Source of the DNA: Globodera rostochiensis | Taxonomy: Eukaryota > Nematoda > Chromadorea > Rhabditida > Heteroderidae | DNA length: 64,000 nt | Assembly (NCBI GenBank): GCA_018350325.1 | Contig: JAEVLN010000035.1 | Location: 371,695-435,694, forward strand | Reading direction: 5' to 3' | Part shown: positions 24,243-35,700 of the stretch, piece by piece | Layout: every line of letters begins with the position of its first letter | Position numbering within the stretch: position 1 is the first letter of the stretch | The notes under the pieces: generated by a model | Databases searched by the model: none | What the model was told of the DNA's origin: nothing | What the model saw: the letters and a program-made list of their open reading frames with translations, nothing else | Made by a program: the position numbers and the translations under genes

Positions 24243-24945
24243 TTAATGACACCGACAAAAAAAAGCGCGCAAATTCTGCTAAAATGATTATATAAGTACT
24301 ATAATTCAAATTTAACATGTGTTTACCATTTTGATCATAGCCGTTTTCATTACGAATTTTTTTAATTTTTAAAATATGGGTAAATAATACATTACTATCG
24401 GGGTTTTAATCAAAAATAACAATATAGATTTTGTTTTTAAAATATGTAAAGGTTATTTTAAGACGGCGTTTTTGATTTAGTTATCTTTTTAAAGATAGTC
24501 TGAAATATTAATTTAACAAAAATTCCTTAATTATTTGATGGATTTAGAGTTGTTTAATCGAAGTAATTCAAGTTTTTTGTCAATTAATTTAGGTTCAGTG
24601 ATATATCTTTTGTTTTAAATTTATTTGATCCATTTTGTTGTTTACTTTTATTTTACAATAATTAATTTTTAGTTATTTTAATTGACATTATTATAAATTA
24701 CTTTCTAAATCATTATGCCGCCTGATTTTAGCTATAAAGTTTTACAGAGCCAAGATACCAGTAAACATTTTTGTGAGATGCAAAAGTAATCGTTTTTTGA
24801 CACATATTGTCACACAATTCGTAATACGCAGATTGCTCGGGCGCAGGCGTGGAGGGGTGCGATTGGCAAAAAGCCCGCCCTTTATTTATAACCACGATTT
24901 AAATTTAAAATTAATCCTTAAGTTTTCGAGTTCTGCACAGGCTTT
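24243..24945. other. Spacer with GC-rich patch of mobile-element character
   Basis: Mostly AT-rich. 24830-24890 is GC-rich (GCGCAGGCGTGGAGGGGTGC) and lies next to the SINE-like tail that starts at 24946, so it may belong to the same insertion. A 62-codon open frame here has no recognisable content. Confidence 0.4.
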
Positions 24946-25310
24946 AGGGCGGTGCCGCTAGGCGCTGCCGAGAAAATTTTGCATTCTTGATGGAATTTAT
25001 TAAGAAAAATGGCCCAAAATGCATCACGGAAGAGCAAAAAAATGATCAAAAAAATTTAAAAAAAAATCAACTTTTCGGGCCGAGTCTTTTCAAAAAATTA
25101 ATTATTTAAATGCTCCTTATTTTCTCCATTTTTTTTAATGTTAAGTAAATTCGCTAAGAGCAAAAAATAAAAAATTTCTAGGTTACCTTAATATTTAAAA
25201 AAACATTTTGAAAAAATTGTCCTTTCCCATGAAGTTAATTGAAAAACAGAAAACTATTGACACCGTCGGGGTTTGAACCCCGGGTAACCCACATCACTCA
25301 CCAGGGCATT
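24946..25310 (-). mobile_element. SINE-like element copy 1, tRNA-like head at right
   Basis: The left end carries a tail block with TAGGCGCTGCCGAGAAAATT and TTAAGAAAAATGGCCCAAAA. The same block is found at 27976-28030 and 42767-42843. The right end has a pol III B-box-like T-arm on the minus strand (GGGGTTCAAACCCC, 25268-25281). A similar head-and-tail arrangement, same orientation, is seen at 42767-43036. No terminal A-run or target duplication could be fixed, so the limits are approximate. Confidence 0.45.
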
Positions 25311-25333
25311 CAATAAAAAAATAAAAAGAAATT

Positions 25334-25401
25334 TCACTCAAGGACTCGAACTTAAAACAAAATAGAATTTCGCCAAACAGTTTAACCACTGAACTACGTG
25401 A
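25334..25401 (-). tRNA. tRNA-like pseudogene or SINE head
   Basis: On the minus strand, TCACGTA and TGAGTGA make a 7-bp acceptor-like stem with one mismatch and one G-U pair. A D-arm follows with a sequence that fits the A-box consensus (TAGTTCAGTGG, 25386-25396). The T-loop region TTCGAGTCC (25342-25350) fits the B-box. The T stem pairs poorly and no proper anticodon arm folds, so it is not a functional tRNA. It is either a degenerate tRNA or the promoter head of a SINE. Confidence 0.5.
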
Positions 25402-25444
25402 GATTATGCAGAATAATAGAAAAAATTCAAATATTTACCACATT

Positions 25445-25639
25445 TTCCGTTCGGTACTTTTTTCGGGAATCTAATTTTGTTCGGTCGGTACCTTCGGTTC
25501 TCAAAAAGTTTCGGAGTACCGGTACCGAAAAGTATCGGTACTTTTCAAAAAAGTTCGGTCGGTACTATTCGGTAAAGTACTGATGCCTGAGTACCGAAAA
25601 GTACCGAAAAAGCGTCGGTTCCGTACCGTCCGATCTCTA
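25445..25639. mobile_element. GGTACCG-rich MITE, right terminus CCGATCTCTA
   Basis: About 195 bp built from palindromic variants of CGGTACCG and GTACCGAAAAGTACCGAAAA. The right end CCGTCCGATCTCTA reads inward as TAGAGATCGGACGG, a hAT-like tip. The left tip is not found, so the copy is probably truncated. Confidence 0.45.
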
Positions 25640-26139
25640 ATTAAAACACATTCTGGGAAATGTAAAAATCCTTTATATAAGCAAATTTGTTATTGTAAAA
25701 TATTTTTTTTAAATTATTATGTGATGTTCAGAAGCTTAAAGAAATAACGAATTAAATTATCCAGAATAATGTTCTTATGGCCTAAACTTGTTAATATGTT
25801 CTTTGATAAATAAGAAAAAACCAACGGAAAGCAATTGCAAATAAAATGTTATTATATCTGATTATTAAAAATGAACTAAAATGCAGTAGAAAATTGGGTC
25901 TTCTTTTAAATTATTAATTTAAATAGAATTTTCTAGCTTTTTGGCGAAATTTGTATGCAAAATATTAAATTTTTTTTATTAAAATTTTTTGAAATTAAAT
26001 ATTCTTATGCTATATTTAACATCTTGAACAAACTTGTACATATTTCATAAATTTAAAACTATATAATGAACAAAAAAATAGATTTTTTATAATTTCGCTA
26101 GAACGAGAAAAATATTATCAAAAGCAGAAAAAATCGTAA
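25640..26139. other. AT-rich spacer, nothing recognised
   Basis: Simple AT-rich DNA without gene or repeat signal. Confidence 0.6.
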
Positions 26140-26278
26140 AATTTCGCGGGCCGATAAAATTAAAAAGAAAGTTAAAATTTTTAAAGCCCCGGAATTTCGA
26201 GTTACGAAATTTTTAAGGCCCGGAATTCCGATTCCCGATTTCGAAATTTTTTGAGGTCGTCGGCTCCCCCCATCCCTG
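26140..26278. mobile_element. hAT-like MITE fragment ending CCATCCCTG
   Basis: Contains palindromic blocks of the type GGAATTTCGAGTTACGAAAT and CCCGGAATTCCG. It ends in GGCTCCCCCCATCCCTG, which reads inward as CAGGGATGGGGGGAGCC, a typical hAT-like tip. No matching left tip or target duplication is visible, so it is a fragment or old copy. Confidence 0.4.
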
Positions 26279-26774
26279 GTATAAGTAGTTTAATAAGTAT
26301 GAATTTTCTAACCACAAAAATTAATCAATACTCAAGTATTTGTCCTTCTATTGTTTTTTAATCATTAACTGTTATTGTATTCATTATAAAAACTGTAATT
26401 CCGTTTTAAGTATTTAAAAAAACTTTTGATTCGGTTTTATTAAATATTTTTAGTCATTATTGTTCATTTTTTAAATTATTAATTCTAGTCGTTATTACAG
26501 TTTCTATTGGCATCAGTCCCTGTCTGTCTGTGACAAATAAAACACCGATATTCATTTACATTATTTGTCCAGTCACACATTTGTTGATTCCTTTTATTTA
26601 TCTTTATTTGTTATTGATTTAATTTATCTTATGTTTTTTAGTTAATCGAGTTTTTTTATAAAATAGAATTATTATAGGTGTATTTATAACTGGCAAATTA
26701 ACATATTTTAACACTCACACTTGCATAAATTTTCGCTTATTAATTTAACAATATAAAGTTTTTTATTAAATATA
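26279..26774. other. T-rich spacer and candidate poly(A) signal
   Basis: No gene. On the minus strand an AATAAA hexamer at 26762-26767 lies 7 bp past the stop of the exon-like segment at 26775-26893 and could be its poly(A) signal. Confidence 0.4.
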
Positions 26775-26893
26775 TTAGTTCTTTTTGATCCCGGTCGGCT
26801 TCCTCGATGCATTTCTGGAATCGTTGTCATTCCATTGGACATCGTTGCCGTGACGCTGCTCTCTTTGTGCGCGAGTTAAACCCATTTGAAAGG
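26775..26893 (-). CDS. Terminal-exon candidate, 38 codons, unknown protein
   Basis: On the minus strand, a T-rich acceptor ending TTTAG (26898-26894) is followed by an open frame in phase 2 to a TAA at 26777-26775. The peptide includes LTRAQREQRHGNDVQWNDND and ends PTGIKKN. It is GC-rich, hydrophilic and lacks internal stops. The GC-rich segment ends near the stop, and AATAAA follows. This is one of the better single-exon candidates. No upstream partner exon was found in the window, and no family is recognised. Confidence 0.45.
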
Positions 26894-27975
26894 CTAAATA
26901 AAACAAACATTTCAGTTAATAGGTTGCAGTATACTTATATTAAATAGCTTTGATTAAAATTTTTATTGTTATAATAACAATTCGTAAAATAGGTATTTAT
27001 TTGTAATTACAGTATTTGATGATGCCCTCGTTTTCATTTTCTCTCGGCTAAGAATTTTGAGTAATTTTAAGTAAATTTAAATAAACAAAAGTTTGTTTAG
27101 AATTGATGCCTTTTGTTAGTAGAAAGAATATATTTATGTTAAGCAAAGGCATAATCATCTGGAAAATATTGCCCATGCCCAAAATTGGCTATTCATCGCA
27201 GTCCATCAAGTCCCTTGGTTTTCGTTTTTTCGCCTTCGTGGTCTGTGAATTAATTTATTATAAATCTAATTTCAAAATCCTCATGCCTCAACATGCCTGT
27301 ATAATGACCATTTTTGGCCTTCCGTTTTATCCAGAATAGAGTTTTTTTAATATTTCTTTTAAACGGGGAAAATTCTATTAAATATCGAAAAGGCAGTTAA
27401 ATATTTTCGCTTTATTTGTTTAACTTTTTTTGTTTGAATCTTTTCTCATTTGGTTCAATTTAATACTTCGAATTTTTAATTAGTCAATAACATTTTAAAT
27501 ATTTCTTTTTGTTGCTAATTATTATTCTATTTACTTAAACGATGCGAATTTTAAAATTTTATAGCGCAATTTTTTACATTAACAACTAATTGGTTAGTTT
27601 TCAAGGCTTAAACAAATAAGCAATTTTCCTTTTACGTTTAATCATTTGTTTAAAGTTTTTTTAATTAAGAAAACTCATTTGATTAAATGTATTGCTCAGC
27701 TGGTAATTGTTGAATAACTTTAAAACTCCGGTCAAGATGAATATTGGACAGTTAAAATTGATAATATGGAACATTTTAATTTAATAAAAGAAGATGAATC
27801 AAAAATATATATTCAAAACAAAATATATACCATCAAAATTTAAAAAATTACTTTAAATTAACATGTTATTTATAAACATATTAATAATGTTTATTTAAAT
27901 TATCTTTTTATCATCATCGTCACGATCCGTCGTTAAGCATTCCTATCTTGTTAAGCGCCAAACCAATCATATTAT
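26894..27975. other. T-rich spacer, no supported gene
   Basis: A 78-codon ATG frame (27103-27339) passes through a mildly GC-richer patch but has no coding bias. Otherwise empty. Confidence 0.45.
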
Positions 27976-28030
27976 GCCCGGAGAAAATTTTAGAATTTAA
28001 CGAAATTTTTTTAAAAAATTGGTCCAAAAT
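27976..28030 (-). repeat. SINE-like tail, copy 2
   Basis: Matches the tail blocks at 24946-25020 and 42767-42843 through CCCGGAGAAAATTTT and AATTGGTCCAAAA. No tRNA-like head follows on the right, where a hAT-like MITE begins instead, so the copy is broken. Confidence 0.5.
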
Positions 28031-28039
28031 TTACGAATT

Positions 28040-28177
28040 TGAAAATTGCCAAAAACCGGTTTCGGTTTTCGGTTAACCGGGTGTCGGCCAAAAACCAAAA
28101 CCGAAAACCGGGGGTTGCAAAACCGGCCTAACCGAAAACCGGTACCCCCGGTTTAAAACCGACCGCCAACAACTCTA
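28040..28177. mobile_element. CCGGTTTTCGG-rich MITE, right terminus CAACAACTCTA
   Basis: About 135 bp of CCGGTTTTCGGTTAACCGG-type palindromic sequence. The right end ACCGCCAACAACTCTA reads inward as TAGAGTTGTTGGCGGT, close to the perfect tip TAGGGTTGGCGGTTCC at 29424. The next 8 bp is CTTTTAAC, but no left tip or matching duplication is found, so it is truncated on the left. Confidence 0.5.
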
Positions 28178-29423
28178 CTTTTAACAGTAAATTTTATTTT
28201 GGATAAAAATATTTAACAATGATTAACTAGTCTTTTATGTTATTTGGTTCATTAAAAATGTCTTTTATAAAATTAGATGTATTTTAGCATGCTATTGTTT
28301 TATTTTAATATAATTTTCTCTCATTTATTATAAAATTCATCGACTTATACACAATTTGTTTATTATTAATTTATGCAATGCTTATTAAACCAAAAAACCG
28401 ATGCATTTATCTAAGGAGAAATTTTATTTATTAATAAATAGTTTTTTAATTTTAACTTTTCTCAGAATATAATACTTAAGGTATTTTTAAACCTTAATTC
28501 ATTATTTTATTGGAAACAATTAATATTTAAAATTGATATTTTTTTGGTTCTTTTTCTTATATAATTTTTTTTTTATAAAATTGGAGTTATTTATACATTA
28601 ATTTTATCTTTAATCTCGGAAATTTTTTGTGGAAAACCAAACAAGTGCTGACAGCAATGTCTTCGATGAATTTATTGTAAAGAAATAAATCACAATAAAT
28701 CGTTACCATTGAAATTTAATATAAAAGAGTTTTGAAATAATTTTATTTGAAAAGTGTTAATGCCCAACTAGGGCGTCGATTTTTTTGGGAAAACTTCGTA
28801 TGCGCTTTCATCCAACGATAAGTCGTGGTTGTATGTAGCTGATGTTTCACCAAAATACAGTGCGATAGCTAAAAATTTAGACGAATGCAAATACTATATT
28901 ACTTAAAAATATGTTTAGGCGGGGTAATTCCTCGTCAGTTATTATATTTTTATTCCATTTTTTTGACATAAAAATATTTTATTTTAAACATTAGGTATAT
29001 GCACTTTTTTGAAATTTTTGCTATATTATTAATTATTAGCATAACAATTATTATTACAACACATTCAAGTTGAGATTCTGTTTTCAAGTAGATTTTTCGT
29101 CTATCTCAATGAAAGCTTGTTCTAATACCTACTTATTGAAACATTGAAAACACTTTAATTAAATTGAATATAATTTGTTATTTTGAAATCACTCAAGAAA
29201 TTTATGATTTAATAAAAAATTTTAATTTTTTTTTGTAGAAACGACCACTCGGCACTGAATTAAAGTAAAAATTTTGAAAAATACAAAATTGGCCAAATAT
29301 TCTAAATTTTTATATAATTTTAAACGTTGATTTAAACCCAATTAAATATCAGAATTCGTTAATTTTATTAAAAGTGATGCAAAAAAAACAAATGATAGAA
29401 TGTTTAAACTTCGCACTTATTAC
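28178..29423. other. T-rich spacer, nothing recognised
   Basis: A GC-richer patch at 28765-28870 is open in short frames only. No splice pair or repeat was recognised. Confidence 0.5.
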
Positions 29424-29533
29424 TAGGGTTGGCGGTTCCTGGGAATTCTTCGGTCCGACCGAACCGGACCGGAGAACCGAACCGAAAAAATCCCGGTTCT
29501 ACGGTCCGGTTCGGTTCGGAACCGCCAACCCTA
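29424..29533. mobile_element. Complete hAT-type MITE, 110 bp, 8-bp target duplication
   Basis: Terminal inverted repeats TAGGGTTGGCGGTTCC (left) and GGAACCGCCAACCCTA (right) match perfectly. They are flanked by identical 8-bp direct repeats CTTATTAC at 29416-29423 and 29534-29541. The interior is rich in GGTTCGGTTCGG and CGGACCGG motifs and can fold into one long hairpin. An 8-bp duplication and the TAGGG tip are hallmarks of hAT transposition. No coding capacity, so it needed a transposase encoded elsewhere. Confidence 0.92.
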
Positions 29534-29541
29534 CTTATTAC

Positions 29542-32500
29542 TGTTGAACTAGTAAAATAAGTTACTATTTTTACATAATTTTTATTCATTTCAAGCTTTA
29601 TTATAACATTACAACACAGTGACAAATAACCGGGGACCACGGTTGGCTCGAAAAAAATAAAATCAAATTTTGTTTGAAATCAAAATTTATTATTTTGGGT
29701 TTCGAAATCGAACAAAAGAAAACCATTAAAATTAATCGGAATCAAAATATTTTTTGCCTTTTAATTAAAAATAAATTTAATTTGAAATTACGCAGCTTAG
29801 GAAAACATTCCGCTTGACGCAATTATCAAGTTAGTAGACTCAATGCCTCGCCGATTGGATCAGTAAAAACTTTAAAAATAAGAAGCTTCGAATATTTATT
29901 TTTATAAATCCAAAAACTATTAAATTACATAATTTCTTAAACGCTAAAAACTATTAAGAAATTCTAGAAATAATTCATTAGTTTAATAAATTAAATTTTA
30001 TAAAAGGTTTTAAATTAAAACTCTTTAAGAATTCAAAAATAAAATAGTAAAATTTTATTAATACACAGTATAATAAAGTAAAAAGAATCATTATTAAATC
30101 AAGAAATGAGAGAAAATTTTAATCATACATCAATTATTCTGAAATAAAAAAATAAATACAAAAAATTCGAAATACAAAATCTACTATTACAAATGCCGGA
30201 GTGCATTTTAACGGCAAATTTTCAACAACAAAAAAAATATACAAATGTTTAGAAATTAGAAAGTGCTAAAAAAGTCAAAATCTTTGTTTTATGCCAACTA
30301 CTAAGTATAAAATATTAAGACAAACAAAATCTTAAAAGCGGAAAGATTGCGGCTACGGTAAAAAAATAGTATTAAAAAGATGCAACGAATTGCGCCCTTT
30401 AACATGTAATTACCTAACAAAAAACTTTTAATCAGACTAAGCAGGAGAGAAATGCACGTCCATCAGTCAAGAATGCATACCAGACAAGCGAGAGGCACGA
30501 CCCATAATTGCGAGTAAGTGCCGCAAACTTTTACTTTTACAAAGAAAACGCCAAAACCAAACAAGACTTAAATGATTTTGATTAGTTATTTATTCAACAA
30601 ATAAATTTTATGGCTTGGATTTATTTTTTATTTTTTATTTCAATATATTTTTTTATTTTGTGGTTTAGCTCAATTTTAATCGGTCAAATTAAACAGTATT
30701 ATAATTGAATGGACTATATAAAACAATAAAAATGGAGAGTTGAAATTAAGTACAATTACTAGCTTGCAAACACACAAACCTCGGTCAGCAAAAATAAAAA
30801 TACTAATGAATCAAAGGTAGGAAAATTCAAATGTTAAAACATAAACTTAAATGATGCAATAACCGAATTGGCCGCAAAGCTCACGTGTGCCCTAGATTGA
30901 AAAATTAAAAAACTCGATTAAAATATAAATAATTATTTGCAATATTTAAAAAAGATTGTCATAAATTAACAAAAATAATTAACTTATTATAAAATATTTT
31001 TAAACACAGTATTATTTTATAAACTTCAACCAAATATAACTATTGTTTCCAAATTGTCACTTACTCTAGAAAACTTGATAAGAAAAAGCAAAACACACGC
31101 AGCAATTCAAAAAAACTAAGTTTATTGTAATTGCTGAGATTGAAATAAAAAGAAATAAATATAAATAACAAAATAATATGTTCAAACAAATATTTGAGAT
31201 ATTAATATTAAATTAGTCATACAAAACAGCTGCAGCCAATCTACGTAGGTCCAGAAGTGATGGGGAGAACAAGTTAAAAAAAATATTTTCCATAAAAAAC
31301 TTATTAAAATAGGTAAAGCAAAGATAAAAAAAAACAAAAATCAATAATTCATTGTTGTAATAAATTAATTTTGCATCAACTCTCCAAAACCGCGAAGGGA
31401 GCTTTATTTTGCTTGTCAAAAACAAAACTACTACAACTAACAAATCAAAATAAACCTAAACCAAAATAAAAAGGGATATAAATAATTTAACCTGACAACA
31501 TAAATCTAATAAAATAAACCCATAAAGCACCAAAGAAAGATAAATGTCCTTCACCATTAGTGTTGCAAAAAATCCAATAAACTTGACCTCCGAACAAACC
31601 AATAATTGCTGCCTTTCAGCAGAATGAGATTTGCGAATATATAATAAAAAAGCGCCAGATAATAATTACAAAATTGAAAATATAAAATGCTTACATGAAT
31701 ATTGCTGCGTTTGTATATTTTATCTTGTTAAAATTGGCATGCCATCTATATAAATGGCGTTGTCCACATTTTATTTTACCTCCGGGAATTTACATTTGAT
31801 AAAAATTAACAAGTATTCGAAATGAACACATAGAACTTCACGAATTGCTATACCCTCGTGGAGCGTCATCAGAGCAATTAAACTTTGTTCAACTGCTACT
31901 TTTTGAAAAGAAAAATCCTTTTTATGTCGTACTGCAACAATTTTCCGGACGCAAAATGCTTAAAAAATAAATTTAAAACTTTTAATTTAAACATTATCAA
32001 AGTTATTTACATTTTAAAATGTTTTCTGCGGCTTTAAAGGTGCGCAGAACGTACACAAACCACTTTTTTAATAAAAAATGTTAATTTTAAATGTGCTATC
32101 ATTATTTTAAATTTAGTTGAGTTTGTTAAAACAATTTTCACTATTAATTTATTTTGTATTTTTCTGCTTTATTTTGCAGATTTTGACTAATTATTATTTG
32201 TTCTTCCACGTTTGTGGTTGGTTGTTTAGATAATGAAGCTAATGGAAACATAATTAAAAATGATGCTGCAGATAAGATTTGTTTAATTTTTAATATATAA
32301 ACCATATGCTTCAAGTTCACGTAGTATAGTTGAATGGCTCCAAGATTTTTAGTATAATACTTTTATTTTAATGTTTACTTTTGCTAATATAAATGTTTCT
32401 TAGTTAACTTTTTTCAATTAATAAAGTTTTTTTTTTGGCAAATTGTTTTAAAATTTTTTAAATATTAATTGGTTCACTGGTCAAGTACAATTTGCATATA

Positions 32501-32611
32501 GGAATCTGGTTTTTTAAATTATTGAAAATCTGTGCAATCACTTTCTCAAAAATTCTGTCCAATTACAATCATAAAACAAGATTAATAAAGAAATGGATTT
32601 AATTTATATAT
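29542..32611. other. A-rich then T-rich spacer with weak exon-like patches
   Basis: At 30437-30501 a short plus-strand open frame ends at a GTAAGT donor, and an AG acceptor-like site precedes it. At 31213-31270 a minus-strand frame ends in SPSLLDLRRLAAAVLYD. Both are too short to call. The strand bias switches from A-rich to T-rich near 31.7-32.0 kb. Confidence 0.4.
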
Positions 32612-32743
32612 TTATAAAGAGTTCTCCTGCTCAAGTTTCGCAAGCCTTTCGGCATTCGATGCAAATGTTGTTGGAGGGCGCGTATGCGATAGGCTAGTGC
32701 GCTCCATATAGATTGCTTGTTGTTGGAGGATTTGCATGGCCAT
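32612..32743 (-). CDS. Coding-like islet, 43 codons from ATG, unknown protein
   Basis: Minus-strand frame with ATG at 32743-32741 in a good context (AAAAAATGG), ending at TAA 32614-32612. The peptide starts MAMQILQQQAIYMERTSLS and ends NAERLAKLEQENSL, a likely amphipathic helix. Only about four of 50 codons have G in second position, against ten in first, one of the strongest coding signatures here. The frame stays GC-rich and open for seven codons above the ATG, so it may instead be a terminal exon. Short Gln/Glu-rich helices like this end many DNA-binding proteins, but no family can be named. Confidence 0.5.
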   Translation of the reverse strand: MAMQILQQQAIYMERTSLSHTRPPTTFASNAERLAKLEQENSL

Positions 32744-35700
32744 TTTTTGTTTCAGCGTAATGGCATTTAGTTACCAGTGTAAAAATTTTAAACCATGATA
32801 AATATCAAATGTTACAATCAACGGATTTAAAATTTAAAGTTAAAAAAAATATTAGATATTCATTTACGGATAAAGACCATTCTTAATTATTATTCCTCTT
32901 TATCTGCTAATGAAACACTTTATAATTTGGATTTTTTTTATTTGTTAACCATAATATCACTGAATATAATTATTTATTTTTATTTATTTTATCACAATAA
33001 TTTATGGAGCATAAAATAAATTTTATTGTTTATAAATTCAAGAATAGTCGTCTGAAACTGACTTCATTGCGTCACGATGAAACATTTTGCTCTCTGCCGG
33101 CTTTGTTTCAGTTATTTTGTTTCTTCAACTTTTTAAATCATTTTTATTCACCAAATAATTATTTATTTTAATTTGGTTTATTTTAGTCGATATTGTTATT
33201 TGCTAAAATGTTTTAATCTATTTTATAAGCTCCATGTAAATTTACATTACTATAATTTTTTATGGTTTTAAAATTTATTTTTTGGCGGTGGTCAATTCAT
33301 TTGTTATTTAAGTTATTTTATCTTTTTTATTTTTTAATAAAAATTATGCGATAAATTATTGTTTCGTAGTATTATTTTATTAAATGATTATTAAGTCATT
33401 TTCGTAAATATTTGTCTTTTAACACACGTATACCGTAAAAATACTAATTTGTTAAAAAAATGGAAGTATTTTTGGTTATTTTTACCTGTTAGAATGTTAA
33501 AGTTTGCTTTGTGTCTGCTAACCAATGTACTTTTTATTATACAAATTCAAGTTCAGGAGCGTTTTTCGAATTATTTCGGCACCGGGCGGTTCGCAAAGGT
33601 GCTTTCATTATTCATAATTTTTTATAGTACCCTAATTTTTATTAAATTATTTTATTTTATAGCAATAGTAAGTATCTGATCGTCTCCAATTGAATTCACA
33701 CGGTTATTTTAGCTTTTGTCTAATTTTAATTGCGACAGAGATTGCAAAATGATTTTTGCTAAATTAACGAAGTAAGATAATATAGCTATAGTTTTATTTT
33801 TTAATTTAATAATACTTTAAAGGTTATTTAATTTTAGGAATAAAATTTTAAGTTTCATATAGCTCCGCAAAGGGGCAATACTTTTCGTTATTTTATTTTA
33901 AGATTTTTGTTATGAAATAAATTTTGTATTAAGTTAACCTTTTTGAATATATTGCATTTATTTGGATTTAAATTAGATGTAATTCTTTACTAGAGAATAC
34001 AAGATTAACAACGTAGGTTTGCTTTAACTTTAAAAAGCGCTGGCACGACACAACGACTTTTAATAGAAGAAATTGTTTAAATTTTTAGGCGGCTGCATCA
34101 TAATTTTTCCGTATCCACGCATTATTATTTCAGATGTATTTTTTAAGAATATTATTTATATTAAGCACGCATCAATTTATAAATTCTGGTAATTATATTA
34201 TTCTAAATTCTTTATTTAGTGTGCGATTTATTGATCGTCGTTCGTTGAACCGATGCCATTAAATTTCTTTAATAAATAAAACAATTAGATATTGTTTGTT
34301 TATGCTGTGTGTACAATCTATAATTGTTTTTTTATCGTTTGATATAATCCTTTATATGTTATCATTTAATGTTGTTTATTGCTAGATAAGTTTTCTTGTC
34401 GTACAAAAAAAATTTTTTTATTATTTATCAACATTGCAATAAGCGAACTGTTATTTTGAGTATCTAGTTAGGAATGTTTTCCATATTTTAAAATTTTATC
34501 AATGATGCCATTTTAACGATTTCGAAACTTTGTTTTATTCGTATTAGTTAGATTTGATTGAATTTAATGCTTTGCTTTGTCTTTTATAATTCTTTGATTA
34601 TTGTGGAATAAATATTTTCAATGTTTTATATGTATTATCTTTGTTTAGTTTGGAGCATTTTGATGAAATATTTAAACTATTATTAAAATATTATGCTTCA
34701 TTTTTAATGGATTATTCGATTTATCCTTTCGCAGATGAATTCTAAAAATTTTATGAGCGTAAAATTAATATTCGTCCAAGCGACAAAAAAATAACGTTTC
34801 CTATTTATGTCTTGAATTATAAAGTTGCATAAAATAAAATTGTTTGGGCATACTCATTTCGAGTTCTCGTCGAAAATTAATCCATGCACATTGTTGTCTG
34901 GCATCCACAATCATGTATACCAACTGCTTTTATCTTTCCTTGTTTTTATAGAAACAAGTCCTTTCATTAAAGGATTTTTTTATATTTTTTTATAATTATA
35001 GTTAGGTCAAGTTATAGCTTTCACATACTTACAATATTATTAATTTTTTACTAAGAAGCAATAGTTAATTTAATGTTGAATATTTTTTGTTTGTGTTCTT
35101 TTGATTTTTAATTGTTTTATGAATACTGCGCGAAGCGTACATTAAATACATTGTTAATAAATAACAAATTGTTAAAGTTAAAATTTTTATGTTTATGGCA
35201 CCAGACCGCTAAGGTTTAATATACTTTAATTTTAATTGCAAATCTCTTTTGCCTAAGGCAATGAAGTAATGTTTATATTTTACATATCATGATGTATATG
35301 TCGGCGTAATATTTAATTTTAGGATTAATTAGGCTAATTAGTAAATTGGGGGCGGAAGAGAGTAGGTTAGCGAAGACAAACTAACACTTCTCAATTAAGG
35401 AACCTTCGTAAATTACTAAAAGACAGATTTAGAGTTAAAGGCTTTAAGTTTGGAATTATTTCTATAAATTCTGTACTACGCAATTTTTTTAATGCACTGC
35501 TTCTTAGATAACTGTGTATTAAGAACAAATTTTTATTTTTTATTGCTGTAATTATTATCACTTATTATTTACGTAATTATGTTATTTATTTATGCTTTCA
35601 TAAATCTTAAAGTTTGTTGGAATTTATCATTTAAATGTTTAATAAACCAACAATATTATTATTATTTTTTTTGTAAACAGGATTTTAAATGTCTTAAAGA

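Noticed and set aside
25334..25401. Functional tRNA gene
   Set aside because: The acceptor stem and promoter boxes fit, but the T stem is broken and no anticodon arm folds.
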